A stretch of 64,000 nucleotides of DNA from CALHKP01 sp963558075 (GTDB taxonomy: Bacteria; Bacillota; Clostridia; Peptostreptococcales; Anaerovoracaceae). The position numbers and the translations under genes are program-made. How positions within the stretch are numbered: position 1 is the stretch's first letter; each line of letters opens with the position of its first letter. Positions 8,820-17,323 of the stretch are shown here, piece after piece. Below the pieces are notes generated by a model. It had not been told where the DNA came from. It worked only from the letters and a program-made list of their open reading frames with translations, and made no database searches. Location of the stretch: positions 14,617 to 78,616 of the forward strand of contig CAUWFN010000001.1 in the NCBI GenBank assembly GCA_963558075.1, read 5' to 3'.

Positions 8820-9848
8820 TTACAGCATATCAGCTAGTGTGTAAATAAGTTTTTCTGTTTTGTCCCATCCAAGGCAAGGGTCTGTAATGGATTTTCCATA
8901 TATTCCACCATCGACAGGCTGGCAGCCGTCTTCAAGGTAGCTTTCAATCATAAGACCTTTGACCATCTGGCAAATATCATCGCTGAATTTTCTAGACTGG
9001 ATCACTTCCTTTGCAATACGTCCCTGCTCAAGGTATTTCTTACCTGAGTTTGCGTGGTTAGTGTCAACGATGATAGCTGGGTTTTCCATGCCGCTAGCGT
9101 GGTATAGATCACATACTGTGCGAAGGTCTTCATAGTGGTAGTTTGGCATCGACTGACCGCGCTTGTTCATGTATCCTCTCAAAATTGCATGTGCATAAGG
9201 ATTTCCTTTGCTTTCGACTTCCCAGTTTCTGTATATAAATGTGTGGGAGTGCTGTGCTGCAATTATCGAATTGATAAGGACAGAGAAATCGCCGCTTGTT
9301 GGATTTTTCATGCCTACAGGAACCTCAAGTCCGCTTGCAGTAAGTCTGTGCATCTGATTTTCTGATGAACGAGCGCCTACAGCAACATAGGAGAGAACGT
9401 CGTTTAGGTATCTGTGATTCTCCGGATAGAGCATCTCATCGGCACAGAAAAACTCAGTTTCTTTGATCGCTCTTATGAAAGTTTCGCGCACGGTTATAAT
9501 TCCCTTGAGCATGTCTTCGCCTTCGTTTGAAATCGGTTGGTGGAGCATGCCTTTGTATCCTGTTCCTGTAGTTCTTGGTTTGTTTGTGTATACTCTCGGT
9601 ATTATAAGAATCTTTTCGCTTACCTTTTCAGAAACCTTTTTTAGTTTTGTCAGGTACTGGAGAACGGCGTTTTCGTTATCTGCAGAGCATGGCCCGATTA
9701 TCAGGATAAACTTGTCAGATCTTCCGGCAAGAACGTCCTTTATCTCGTTAACAAAATCCTCTCTCATCTTGAAATATTTTTCCTCGAGAGGGAACATCTT
9801 TTTTATTTCCTGCGGTATAGGCAGCTTTCTTTTAAAATTCATATTCAT
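8820..9848 (-). CDS. aroF: 3-deoxy-7-phosphoheptulonate (DAHP) synthase, type I
   Basis: This enzyme makes the first committed intermediate of the shikimate pathway from phosphoenolpyruvate and erythrose 4-phosphate. The 342 residues carry the AroF/G/H signatures IGPCSADN near residue 51, PRTTGTGYKG near residue 90, GARSSENQMHR and a C-terminal metal-site region (VDTNHANSGK, MIESYLEDG). AAAGGA lies 9 bases before the ATG. It is the last gene of the operon although it catalyses the first step. I cannot tell from sequence which amino acid inhibits it. Confidence 0.93.
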   Translation of the reverse strand: MNMNFKRKLPIPQEIKKMFPLEEKYFKMREDFVNEIKDVLAGRSDKFILIIGPCSADNENAVLQYLTKLKKVSEKVSEKILIIPRVYTNKPRTTGTGYKGMLHQPISNEGEDMLKGIITVRETFIRAIKETEFFCADEMLYPENHRYLNDVLSYVAVGARSSENQMHRLTASGLEVPVGMKNPTSGDFSVLINSIIAAQHSHTFIYRNWEVESKGNPYAHAILRGYMNKRGQSMPNYHYEDLRTVCDLYHASGMENPAIIVDTNHANSGKKYLEQGRIAKEVIQSRKFSDDICQMVKGLMIESYLEDGCQPVDGGIYGKSITDPCLGWDKTEKLIYTLADML

Positions 9849-9872
9849 AGTGATGTATCCTTTCCTTTTCGA

Positions 9873-10730
9873 TTATTCCTTATCAAAGAGTTTTCTGCGG
9901 GCTGTAGAGCGCCTCATCATATCTTTGATGCCTTCCTTGTCGGCTTCCATAAGCATTCTTTCAAGCTTTGAAAACTCCATCGTAAATAGCTTCATCTGAT
10001 GTAGAAGAGAGTCTTTGTTCAGAAGGAAAAGCTCGCTCCAAAGGGTTTCATCTATTCTTGCGATTCTTGTGAGGTCGCGGAATGAGTCTCCTGTATAGTA
10101 CTGAAGGTCCTTGGAGTCGTTGCATGTCATGAGTGTCATGGCGATGCAGTGGGTGAGCTGAGAAACAAAACCAATCATCTCGTCGTGGTCGTGGGGCGAG
10201 AGACTAGAGATTCTAGCAAAGCCGAGGGTTTCGCCAATCTGTCTTGCTGCATCAATCGCCTCGTGAGTGTTAAGCTCCGTAGGAATTATTATGTAGTTTG
10301 CATCATGAAATATTTTTTCGTTGCTGTTTTCGATACCAAGCTTTTCACATCCTGCCATAGGGTGGGCTGCAATAAATTCGCAGTCCTCGCGGAGAATGTA
10401 CTGAATATCATCAACGATGCATTCCTTGACACCTGTTACATCGCTTATAATCGTTTTAGGCTTCATGAGCTTTTGATTTGCTTTGATCCACTCTTTGAAA
10501 ATGTGAGGGTAAAGAGCAAATATGATTAAATCAGCCTGAGATATAAGCTCCTCAGAAACTTCGCAGGAGCCTTTTTCGATTATGCTATTTTCTAGAGCAT
10601 ATTCAATTGCGTGAGGATCTGTATCGATTGCGTTAACCGGGATTCCGGCTTTAGCAAAGCCCTTAGCAAAGCTTCCTCCGATTATACCAAGTCCTACTAT
10701 TAATATGTTTGTGTTTTTATCTAGTTTCAA
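9873..10730 (-). CDS. tyrA: Prephenate dehydrogenase
   Basis: This NAD(P)-dependent enzyme oxidises prephenate towards tyrosine. The Rossmann motif GLGIIGGSFAKG lies at the N terminus, and the substrate-site histidines are in AAHPMAG and SQLTHCIA. I choose a TTG start at 10730 because a GAGGTGG ribosome binding site lies 7 bases upstream and the protein then begins just before the Rossmann strand, with a 14-base overlap with aroA. The in-frame ATG at 10766 would add 12 poorly conserved residues. No ACT domain is visible. Confidence 0.88.
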   Translation of the reverse strand: MKLDKNTNILIVGLGIIGGSFAKGFAKAGIPVNAIDTDPHAIEYALENSIIEKGSCEVSEELISQADLIIFALYPHIFKEWIKANQKLMKPKTIISDVTGVKECIVDDIQYILREDCEFIAAHPMAGCEKLGIENSNEKIFHDANYIIIPTELNTHEAIDAARQIGETLGFARISSLSPHDHDEMIGFVSQLTHCIAMTLMTCNDSKDLQYYTGDSFRDLTRIARIDETLWSELFLLNKDSLLHQMKLFTMEFSKLERMLMEADKEGIKDMMRRSTARRKLFDKE

Positions 10731-11934
10731 TTTTATCCACCTCGATTCCAAGTCTCGAAAGATCATCAAAGAATGAAGGGTAGCTTTTTGCAACCGCTTC
10801 GGCACCGTCTATAACTCCACCTGTTTGTGTCAAAAGAACTGCCATGGACATCACGATTCGGTGATCGTTGTGGCCGGAGAGCTCTTCGAAAGGAGCGTGA
10901 AACTCAGCCGGATATATTATTATTTCGTCTTCTGCGATAGAAACGGAAACTCCGAATTTTTTTAGTTCATCAGCCATACTTTGGCCTCGGTCACTTTCTT
11001 TGATTTTTAGTCTTGCAGTGCCAGAGAATATTCCGCCGTTTTTGCATGATGCAAGAGCAAAGAGGATAGGTCCAAGGTCAGGACATGCTGAAATATCGAG
11101 GGTTGGTGTTCCTATGCATAACTGTTTTTTCATTTTATCAAAGACTTTATCCCCCTGAAGGCTGTCCTCTGGAAGATTATCAATAGTCACATCGCCGCCT
11201 AGCACGTTAAGGGCGCTGAAGAAGGCAGCGTTTGAATAATCGCCCTCTACTGATGTGTCGCAGGGAACATAGCTTTGATTGCCTTTGACTGTAAGGGTGC
11301 TTTCGTCCTTCCAGCCGGCCTCAATACCAAATGTTCTTAGAGCGCTAAGGGTCATGTCTATATAAGGTCTGCTTTCGATTGGTGGAAGTATTTTGATGGT
11401 GCTGTCACCCTTTAGAACAGGTAGGGCGAACAGAAGTCCGCTTATAAACTGGCTTGAGATGTTGCCAGGAACTCGAAAGTCTCCAGAAGTTAAGGGACCT
11501 TTTAGAATCAGTCCTTTGTCGTCTTGTATGAATGTAAGATTGCGCTCTTTGCAGATGTTTTCGTAGACACTCATAGGTCTTGACATGAGCCTTCCTTTTC
11601 CTGTGAGCACAGCAGTATTTCCTGATGCAAGACATACAGGAACAAAAAATCTAAGAGTGCTTCCGCTTTCGTTACACTCTAGTGGCTGAGCAGGAGAGAT
11701 AGAAGAAATGTCAGAGCCAGTAACAGTAACCGTGTCTCCATCTAGGCTACATTTTGCTCCGATTGCAGAAAGACATGCCATAGTTGCTTTCACATCTTCT
11801 GATTTAGAGATTCCTCGTATAATGCTTGTTCCTTTGGATAAACCTGCGCAGATTAGAAGTCTGTGGGCCATGCTCTTGGAGGGAGGCGCCGAAACAGTTC
11901 CTCTGGCAGTTCCTTTATTTATTTTTACTTTCAT
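10717..11934 (-). CDS. aroA: 3-phosphoshikimate 1-carboxyvinyltransferase (EPSP synthase)
   Basis: This enzyme transfers an enolpyruvyl group from phosphoenolpyruvate to shikimate 3-phosphate. The 405 residues include PPSKSMAHR near residue 17, NESGSTLRFF near residue 88, ISSQFISGLL and the C-terminal HNDHRIVMSMA motif. Length is slightly shorter than the usual 425-430. Its end overlaps the tyrA start, a sign of coupled translation. Confidence 0.94.
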   Translation of the reverse strand: MKVKINKGTARGTVSAPPSKSMAHRLLICAGLSKGTSIIRGISKSEDVKATMACLSAIGAKCSLDGDTVTVTGSDISSISPAQPLECNESGSTLRFFVPVCLASGNTAVLTGKGRLMSRPMSVYENICKERNLTFIQDDKGLILKGPLTSGDFRVPGNISSQFISGLLFALPVLKGDSTIKILPPIESRPYIDMTLSALRTFGIEAGWKDESTLTVKGNQSYVPCDTSVEGDYSNAAFFSALNVLGGDVTIDNLPEDSLQGDKVFDKMKKQLCIGTPTLDISACPDLGPILFALASCKNGGIFSGTARLKIKESDRGQSMADELKKFGVSVSIAEDEIIIYPAEFHAPFEELSGHNDHRIVMSMAVLLTQTGGVIDGAEAVAKSYPSFFDDLSRLGIEVDKIETR

Positions 11935-12079
11935 TTATATAGTCCTTTCGGTTAGCTTATGCCAGCTACGTGCTGCTTGCTTCAGTCACAGTGGCCGCTT
12001 TTGCCGCGTGGCTACTTTGGTCGCTTTGATCGTTTTGACCGCCGCAAGCTTGATGCCAGCTATTTGGTCTGTCTGATAC

Positions 12080-12523
12080 TTATTTCTTGTCGCCCCAGTT
12101 ATCAATCAGATAGTCGATAGCCTCTACATAGCCATCTGTTCCATGTCCTTTGATTGTATGAACGCATCCAAGACCTATATAGCTTATATGCCTGAACTTT
12201 TCGCGGCTATCAGGGTCTGATATGTGCACTTCCACGACAGGAAGACCTGTGCTTTTTACTGCATCAAGAAGGGCAATGCTTGTGTGAGTATAGGCACCGG
12301 GATTGATTACAATTCCAGTGAAGCCTTCGTAATAGGCTCTTTGGATTTCATCGACCAAACTACCCTCGTGATTAGACTGAGTAAATTCTGCATATACACC
12401 TCTTGCAGCGCAATGGTTTTTTAGTCTTGTTATAAGAGATTCGTAAGTTTCTTGGCCATAGATGCCTGGTTCTCTGACGCCAAGCATATTGAGGTTTGGC
12501 CCATTTATAATTAAAAGTTTCAT
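12080..12523 (-). CDS. aroQ: 3-dehydroquinate dehydratase, type II
   Basis: This 147-residue type II dehydroquinase dehydrates 3-dehydroquinate. The N terminus is MKLLIINGPNLNMLG, the catalytic tyrosine is in GIYG, and NPGAYTHTS and EVHISDP are present. The ATG at 12523 fits the family N terminus exactly and has AAAGGAT upstream. A longer in-frame extension to 12631 would add 36 residues translated from the repeat-containing spacer and is not credible. Confidence 0.93.
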   Translation of the reverse strand: MKLLIINGPNLNMLGVREPGIYGQETYESLITRLKNHCAARGVYAEFTQSNHEGSLVDEIQRAYYEGFTGIVINPGAYTHTSIALLDAVKSTGLPVVEVHISDPDSREKFRHISYIGLGCVHTIKGHGTDGYVEAIDYLIDNWGDKK

Positions 12524-12577
12524 AGTATATCCTTTCTTTAGTGCAGTGGATGTAAGGCTAGGGGAGGCTATATGCAA

Positions 12578-12617
12578 GCCTGATGCAACACTATGTGGCC
12601 TGATGCAGCCTGATGCC
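12578..12617. repeat. Three phased copies of a 10-mer upstream of aroQ
   Basis: GCCTGATGCA occurs at 12578 and 12598, and GCCTGATGCC at 12608, so the copies start 20 and 10 bases apart. They fall in the 132-base spacer between aroEK and aroQ, which is long for this operon. The role is unknown. Confidence 0.55.
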
Positions 12618-12655
12618 TGGTTAGTAAGCACTTCTCATGCTAGATTTAGGCAAGG

Positions 12656-13975
12656 CTAAATTATAAGCGATGAGAGTATAGTTTGCACTGTATTTTCTAT
12701 TGTAAGAGCCCGGATATTAAAATCACAGCATGATTCATATATAGAAAGACGCTCGCGATAAAGCTTCATGATCTTTTCTGCAGAGGATGCGGTTGGTCTA
12801 TCTTCTGTTGGAATCAGAGTTTTTGGATCTCTGTTTAGGAAGAAAAGCATCCCGTTTAGCTTGAGATTTCTTACATTCTCGCCTCTAAGAACGCTGCCGC
12901 CTCCAGTTGCAATAACAAGTCCGCTTTCTTTTGCTATTTCAGAAATGACTTGGCTTTCTAAATTCCGAAAATGCTTTTCGCCGAAGCGTGAGAAGATTTC
13001 TGGGATTTCTAAGCCTGCTTGTTCTCTTATCAAATCATCTACATCGACAAACTTCTTCGAAAGCTCAGATGCAAGTATTTTTCCTACTGTGCTTTTTCCT
13101 GATGCAGGCATTCCTGTAAGAACTATATTAGTTTTCTCAAGAGCGATCTGTCTGTATATCGTCTCGGCAAGCTCGCCCGGATAAGTTTTCTGAAGGAAAA
13201 ATTCCGATGCCTTTATTGCCTGAAGCACAAGCATGAAAAGTCCGCCGCTTGCTTCTATGCCAAGTTCCTGAGCTGAGCAAATTAGCTGGCTTCTGAGAGG
13301 GTTATATACTGCATCAAAGACGCCTCTAAGGTTTTTGAATTTATCAAGCTTAATTGCCTGGCTTTGTATATCTGGATACATACCGGCAGGTGTTGCATTG
13401 ATGATGATAGAGGCATGAGTAAAATCAGATATAGCCATGTCATATGTTATGCATTTACATTTGCCGGAAGCACTTTTGCTAAGATTTCTGTTACATGACG
13501 TGTCTTCGCTAGATGAATCTTCGAAAGAAGCCTGATCGTCTACTACTTTTCTGCTTACCTTGATTATTTCTAAGGCGCCTAGGGATTCACATACAGCTTT
13601 TGCTGTGTCGGATGTTCCGCCTGTTCCTAGTATGAGAACAGTTTCTCCTTTCAGAGATGTAATCCCATGTCTTGTTATAAGCCCGCGAAGACCATCAAAG
13701 TCAGTGTTATGACCTATCAATTTTCCGTTATCATTTCTGATGCAGTTTACAGCTCCTATTGATTTTGCAGCAGGGCTGATTTCATCAAGATAGGGGATAA
13801 CGGTCTGCTTATATGGAATTGTGACATTTACTGCTTTGAAGTCTTTTTCTTTCAAGAATATGTGAATCTCAGTTTCGGAAAGCTCAAGCAGCTCGTAGCT
13901 ATAGTCAGCAATTTTTGCATGTATTGTTTTGGAAAAGCTATGTCCAAGTTTTTTACCTATAAGTCCGTATTCCAA
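12656..13975 (-). CDS. aroEK: Bifunctional shikimate dehydrogenase / shikimate kinase
   Basis: The 439 residues join two consecutive pathway enzymes. Residues about 1-270 are shikimate dehydrogenase (HSFSKTIH near the start, NVTIPYK near 50, GTGGTSDTAKA near 117). Residues about 282-439 are shikimate kinase with an intact P-loop (GMPASGKSTVG), DVDD, FRNLE with the substrate arginine, ATGGGS and a lid (EDRPTA). A roughly 25-residue Ser/Asp-rich insert lies near residues 142-170 of the dehydrogenase part. It is the sixth-last gene of the operon and supplies the pathway kinase, which makes the kinase-like gene at 197 redundant. Confidence 0.93.
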   Translation of the reverse strand: MEYGLIGKKLGHSFSKTIHAKIADYSYELLELSETEIHIFLKEKDFKAVNVTIPYKQTVIPYLDEISPAAKSIGAVNCIRNDNGKLIGHNTDFDGLRGLITRHGITSLKGETVLILGTGGTSDTAKAVCESLGALEIIKVSRKVVDDQASFEDSSSEDTSCNRNLSKSASGKCKCITYDMAISDFTHASIIINATPAGMYPDIQSQAIKLDKFKNLRGVFDAVYNPLRSQLICSAQELGIEASGGLFMLVLQAIKASEFFLQKTYPGELAETIYRQIALEKTNIVLTGMPASGKSTVGKILASELSKKFVDVDDLIREQAGLEIPEIFSRFGEKHFRNLESQVISEIAKESGLVIATGGGSVLRGENVRNLKLNGMLFFLNRDPKTLIPTEDRPTASSAEKIMKLYRERLSIYESCCDFNIRALTIENTVQTILSSLII

Positions 13976-14044
13976 AATATCCTCCTAAGTCTGCAGGCTG
14001 TAAAAGCTGCATTTAACTATTTATATAATTAGTAGATTTAATGT

Positions 14045-15148
14045 TTATTTTTTTTCGCTGTTACTTAGGTAATCTGTGCCATATCTTATGCAGAGCATGT
14101 CTGCAACTGTGATTGCAGTAACTGCATCGACCACGGCTCTTGCACGATGCACTATCGCAGGGTCGTGGCGGCCGCGCAGCGTGAGCTGCGCGTTTTCATG
14201 GCTCAGAAAATCGACGCTCTGCTGAGCCTTGAAAATCGACGGCGTGGGCTTTACTGCTGTTCTGAAGATTACGGGCATTCCGTTTGTGATGCCGCCGTCG
14301 ATGCCGCCGCTGTGATTTTCGGCGCTCACAACTTTGTCACCCAAGTAGCGCAGGCTGCCGTTGGCCTTTGAGCCCCTCATCCTCGTAAGCTCAAAGCCCT
14401 TGCCAAATTCCACGCCCTTGACAGCGGGAATCGAGAAAAGACCTTTGGCAAGGGAGCCCTCAACAGTGTCAAACCAGGGCTCGCCAACGCCCTCGGGAAC
14501 TCCTGTAACTGCAGTCTCAAGGACGCCTCCGACGCTGTCGCCCTCAGATGCAGCCTCCTCGATAACAGAAATCATAGCTTCGGAAGCTTTTTTATCAAGG
14601 ACAGGAAAATCAGCACTGTTCAAAAGCTTTATATCATTTTCGTAATCGGAAAACTCGCGGTCAGATACGTCGTAGCATGATTTTATGTGAGTTCCGATGT
14701 ATATTCCCTTTGATTCAAGAGCCGAGGCAATAATAGCTCCACCTGCTACTAGAGCTGCTGTAATCCTTCCGGAAAAATGACCGCCGCCTCTGTAGTCCTC
14801 AAATCCGTGGTATTTATAGTGAGAAGTAAGATCTGCATGGGCAGGTCTTGCTATTCTGCTTACATTATCATAGTCATTACTTCTAGTATCCTTGTTTCTG
14901 ATTATTATGCAGAGGGGAGTTCCTGTAGTAAAGCCGTTATATACGCCACTAAGGATTTCAAATTCATCCGCCTCGCGCCTCTTTGTTGATATTTTACCTT
15001 TTGGCTTTCTAAGATCAAGCCTGTGATTTATATAGTCTTTATCGATTTTGATTCCCGGCGAAAGTCCATCAAGGCATATTCCGATTGCGCTTCCATGACT
15101 TTCTCCAAACAGGGTTACTGTCAAAACGTTTCCGTATGTGTTTTTCAT
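14045..15148 (-). CDS. aroC: Chorismate synthase
   Basis: This FMN-dependent enzyme converts EPSP to chorismate. The 367 residues carry GESHG near residue 15, RRE-ADE-x-x-x-LSG near residue 57, the RPAHAD and YRGGGHFSGR motifs, and a C-terminal RHDPAIVHRA. The coding sequence is compositionally uneven: about 14150-14600, the C-terminal half, is clearly richer in G+C at third codon positions than the N-terminal half. The gene sits between aroB and aroEK and is complete. Confidence 0.95.
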   Translation of the reverse strand: MKNTYGNVLTVTLFGESHGSAIGICLDGLSPGIKIDKDYINHRLDLRKPKGKISTKRREADEFEILSGVYNGFTTGTPLCIIIRNKDTRSNDYDNVSRIARPAHADLTSHYKYHGFEDYRGGGHFSGRITAALVAGGAIIASALESKGIYIGTHIKSCYDVSDREFSDYENDIKLLNSADFPVLDKKASEAMISVIEEAASEGDSVGGVLETAVTGVPEGVGEPWFDTVEGSLAKGLFSIPAVKGVEFGKGFELTRMRGSKANGSLRYLGDKVVSAENHSGGIDGGITNGMPVIFRTAVKPTPSIFKAQQSVDFLSHENAQLTLRGRHDPAIVHRARAVVDAVTAITVADMLCIRYGTDYLSNSEKK

Positions 15149-15220
15149 AATATATGGCTAGGCCCCTGTGATTTTGTAAGGGGAATTTTGCCTTCACCTC
15201 TTTTCTATATCAAATCCTTA

Positions 15221-16219
15221 TCAGAACACTTTTTTGTATTTTTCTGCAAGAGAGTCTCTGTCATCAGTTTCAAAAACAAAGCTTCCCGCCTCAGATACAT
15301 TTACTGTTGTAACTTTATTTCCTTCTGATTTTTTATCATGCATTACAGCTTCTATAATATCGTCGAATGAAATATCAGTTGTTTCTGGTAGATTTTCTTT
15401 TTTTAGCGCAGTAATCAGCCTTTTTCTAACTTTTTCCGAGCACATTGGAAGCATTCCAAGGGCTACAGCTTCTCCGTGATAAAGCTTGCTAAAGCTTTCG
15501 ATTCCGTGTCCTATAGTATGACCAAAATTGAGCGCCTTTCGAAGTCCTGCTTCTTTTTCGTCCTTTTCGACAACAGAAGCTTTGATTCTAAGGCTTCTGG
15601 CTATTATTTCCTCTATATTGCTGCGGCTATCAGATTTTTCTATGAGCTCAAAGAGTGACTCATCAAAGCATAGAGCCATTTTAATCACTTCGCTTATGCC
15701 GCAGGCAAACTTTCTATCATCAAGAGTATCAAGAACATTTGGGTCGATTATTACCTTTGATGGCTGATAGAAGCTTCCAATTATATTTTTGATACCGGCA
15801 AAGTCTATAGCTGTTTTTCCGCCGACCGATGAGTCTACCTGCGAAAGAAGTGTTGTCGGCATGTTGTAAAACTCGATTCCTCTCATGTAGCAGGAGGCTG
15901 CAAAGGCTGTGATATCTCCGCACATTCCGCCTCCTAGTGCGATGCAGGCGTCCTTTCTTGTGAAGCTGTTATCTATCATAACCTGAAATAGGTGAAAAAG
16001 GTTGCCCTTGTTCTTTGATTTTTCGCCCTCGGGAAGTGTCACAAGAACGCCTTCTGGGCACTGAGAAAGAACCTTATTTGCATACTCGCAAGGGACACCT
16101 GAATCTGTAACTATGAGAACTTTTCTATTAAGATTTATGTATTCGCTTGCTTTTTCAAGGGAGCCGCGCTCAAGGACTATTTCGTACTCTTCTGATGGTA
16201 TATTTACAGGTATTATCAT
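15221..16219 (-). CDS. aroB: 3-dehydroquinate synthase
   Basis: This NAD- and metal-dependent enzyme cyclises DAHP to 3-dehydroquinate. The 332 residues show the GEKSKN motif near residue 65, ALGGGMCGDI near 95, PTTLLSQVDSSVGGKTA near 120 and NFGHTIGHGIE with metal-ligand histidines near 235. AGAGAGG precedes the ATG, 3 bases past the pheA stop. It is slightly shorter than the 350-360 typical of the family but complete. Confidence 0.94.
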   Translation of the reverse strand: MIIPVNIPSEEYEIVLERGSLEKASEYINLNRKVLIVTDSGVPCEYANKVLSQCPEGVLVTLPEGEKSKNKGNLFHLFQVMIDNSFTRKDACIALGGGMCGDITAFAASCYMRGIEFYNMPTTLLSQVDSSVGGKTAIDFAGIKNIIGSFYQPSKVIIDPNVLDTLDDRKFACGISEVIKMALCFDESLFELIEKSDSRSNIEEIIARSLRIKASVVEKDEKEAGLRKALNFGHTIGHGIESFSKLYHGEAVALGMLPMCSEKVRKRLITALKKENLPETTDISFDDIIEAVMHDKKSEGNKVTTVNVSEAGSFVFETDDRDSLAEKYKKVF

Positions 16220-16222
16220 TTT

Positions 16223-17323
16223 CTAAACCTCTCTAATGTGCAGGTTGTTATAAATTCCTGCTACTTTTATCTTGTCGCAGACGCTCTTTAGCTCTGTAAG
16301 ACAGGCAAGACCGTCCTCTGAGTAGATGTCGCCTTCGGCTTCTACGTAGAAAAAGTATTGCCAAGGAAGGTCTTTCATCGGTCTTGAACGCATGGTGCGC
16401 ATGTTGAAGCCGTATTTACCTATTATAGTTAGGGCATTTGCAAGTGCTCCGGCTTCGTTTCTTGCTGTGAAAAGTAGCGAGAAAACCGGGTGAGCGGAAT
16501 TTCTTGCGTTGAGGGAGCGGCTTCTCGAAAATACAGCAAAGCGTGTAGTGTTTGATCTGTCGTCGTTGATGCTTCTTGCTATGACCTCAAGGCCAAATAG
16601 TCTTGCAGAGTCTGCGCTTGCTACAGCAGCAAAGCTTTTGTCCCCAGTGTTCTTGACGAATTCTGCAGCAAGGGCAGTGTTCGAATACTCGAGCTCTCTC
16701 AGCTCGTTTCCTCTTATGTAAGAGCTGCACTGCGAAAGTGCCTGAGGGTGGCTGACTACCGTTTTTATATCTTTGATAGTTGCACCGGGAAGTCCTAGAA
16801 GGTCGTGTGTGACAGGAAGGTCGTACATGCCATTAACAAAGAGACTGCCCGAAAACATCAGGTCGTTTACTTGGCCGACGTCTCCAGCAAAGCTGTTTTC
16901 TACAGGGAGCACGGCGCAGTCGCATTCGCCGTTTTCTACAGCATCGTATGCGTTTTTGAAGCTAGTATAGGCAACTTTTTTTGCTGTTGGAAATATCTTT
17001 GATGCTGCGATGTGAGCAAATGCTCCTTCTGTTCCGCAGTAGGCTACTTTTAGCCCTTCTAGAAGACTTGACTGATAGTTTCTGGAAATGGTCATGATAT
17101 CCTTGAGAAATGTCACATAATATGAGCGAAGCTCTGGGTCTTCTATGCGCGAGCTTCCGTTTGCTATTACAGCAGCCTCTCGTTTTTCGTCGAGAACAGG
17201 AAGACCGTTTTTCTTTTTGTATTCTGCAACCTTTTTGACTTCAGCCATTCTAAGGCGAAATAGCTCTGCCATTTTGTTATCTATATCTGTAATATTTTTT
17301 CTGATTTCACTTAGTTCATTCAT
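16223..17323 (-). CDS. pheA: Bifunctional chorismate mutase / prephenate dehydratase (P-protein)
   Basis: The protein routes chorismate to phenylpyruvate. Residues about 1-85 are an AroQ-class chorismate mutase (IRKNITDIDNKMAELFRLR). Residues about 108-285 are prephenate dehydratase (GTEGAFAH, CAVLPVENS and, at the threonine site, SNTTRFAV). Residues about 290-366 are an ACT domain (FTARNEAGALANAL), which in this family binds phenylalanine for feedback control. The ATG overlaps the stop of the aminotransferase gene by 4 bases. Confidence 0.94.
   Translation of the reverse strand: MNELSEIRKNITDIDNKMAELFRLRMAEVKKVAEYKKKNGLPVLDEKREAAVIANGSSRIEDPELRSYYVTFLKDIMTISRNYQSSLLEGLKVAYCGTEGAFAHIAASKIFPTAKKVAYTSFKNAYDAVENGECDCAVLPVENSFAGDVGQVNDLMFSGSLFVNGMYDLPVTHDLLGLPGATIKDIKTVVSHPQALSQCSSYIRGNELRELEYSNTALAAEFVKNTGDKSFAAVASADSARLFGLEVIARSINDDRSNTTRFAVFSRSRSLNARNSAHPVFSLLFTARNEAGALANALTIIGKYGFNMRTMRSRPMKDLPWQYFFYVEAEGDIYSEDGLACLTELKSVCDKIKVAGIYNNLHIREV

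Noticed and set aside
12524..12631. N-terminal extension of aroQ
   Set aside because: The extra 36 residues come from the spacer repeats; the ATG at 12523 matches the family start and has a ribosome binding site.
14147..14645. Plus-strand open frames opposite the G+C-rich part of aroC
   Set aside because: The frames arise because the aroC patch has few A+T-rich stops; no start signals or family match.
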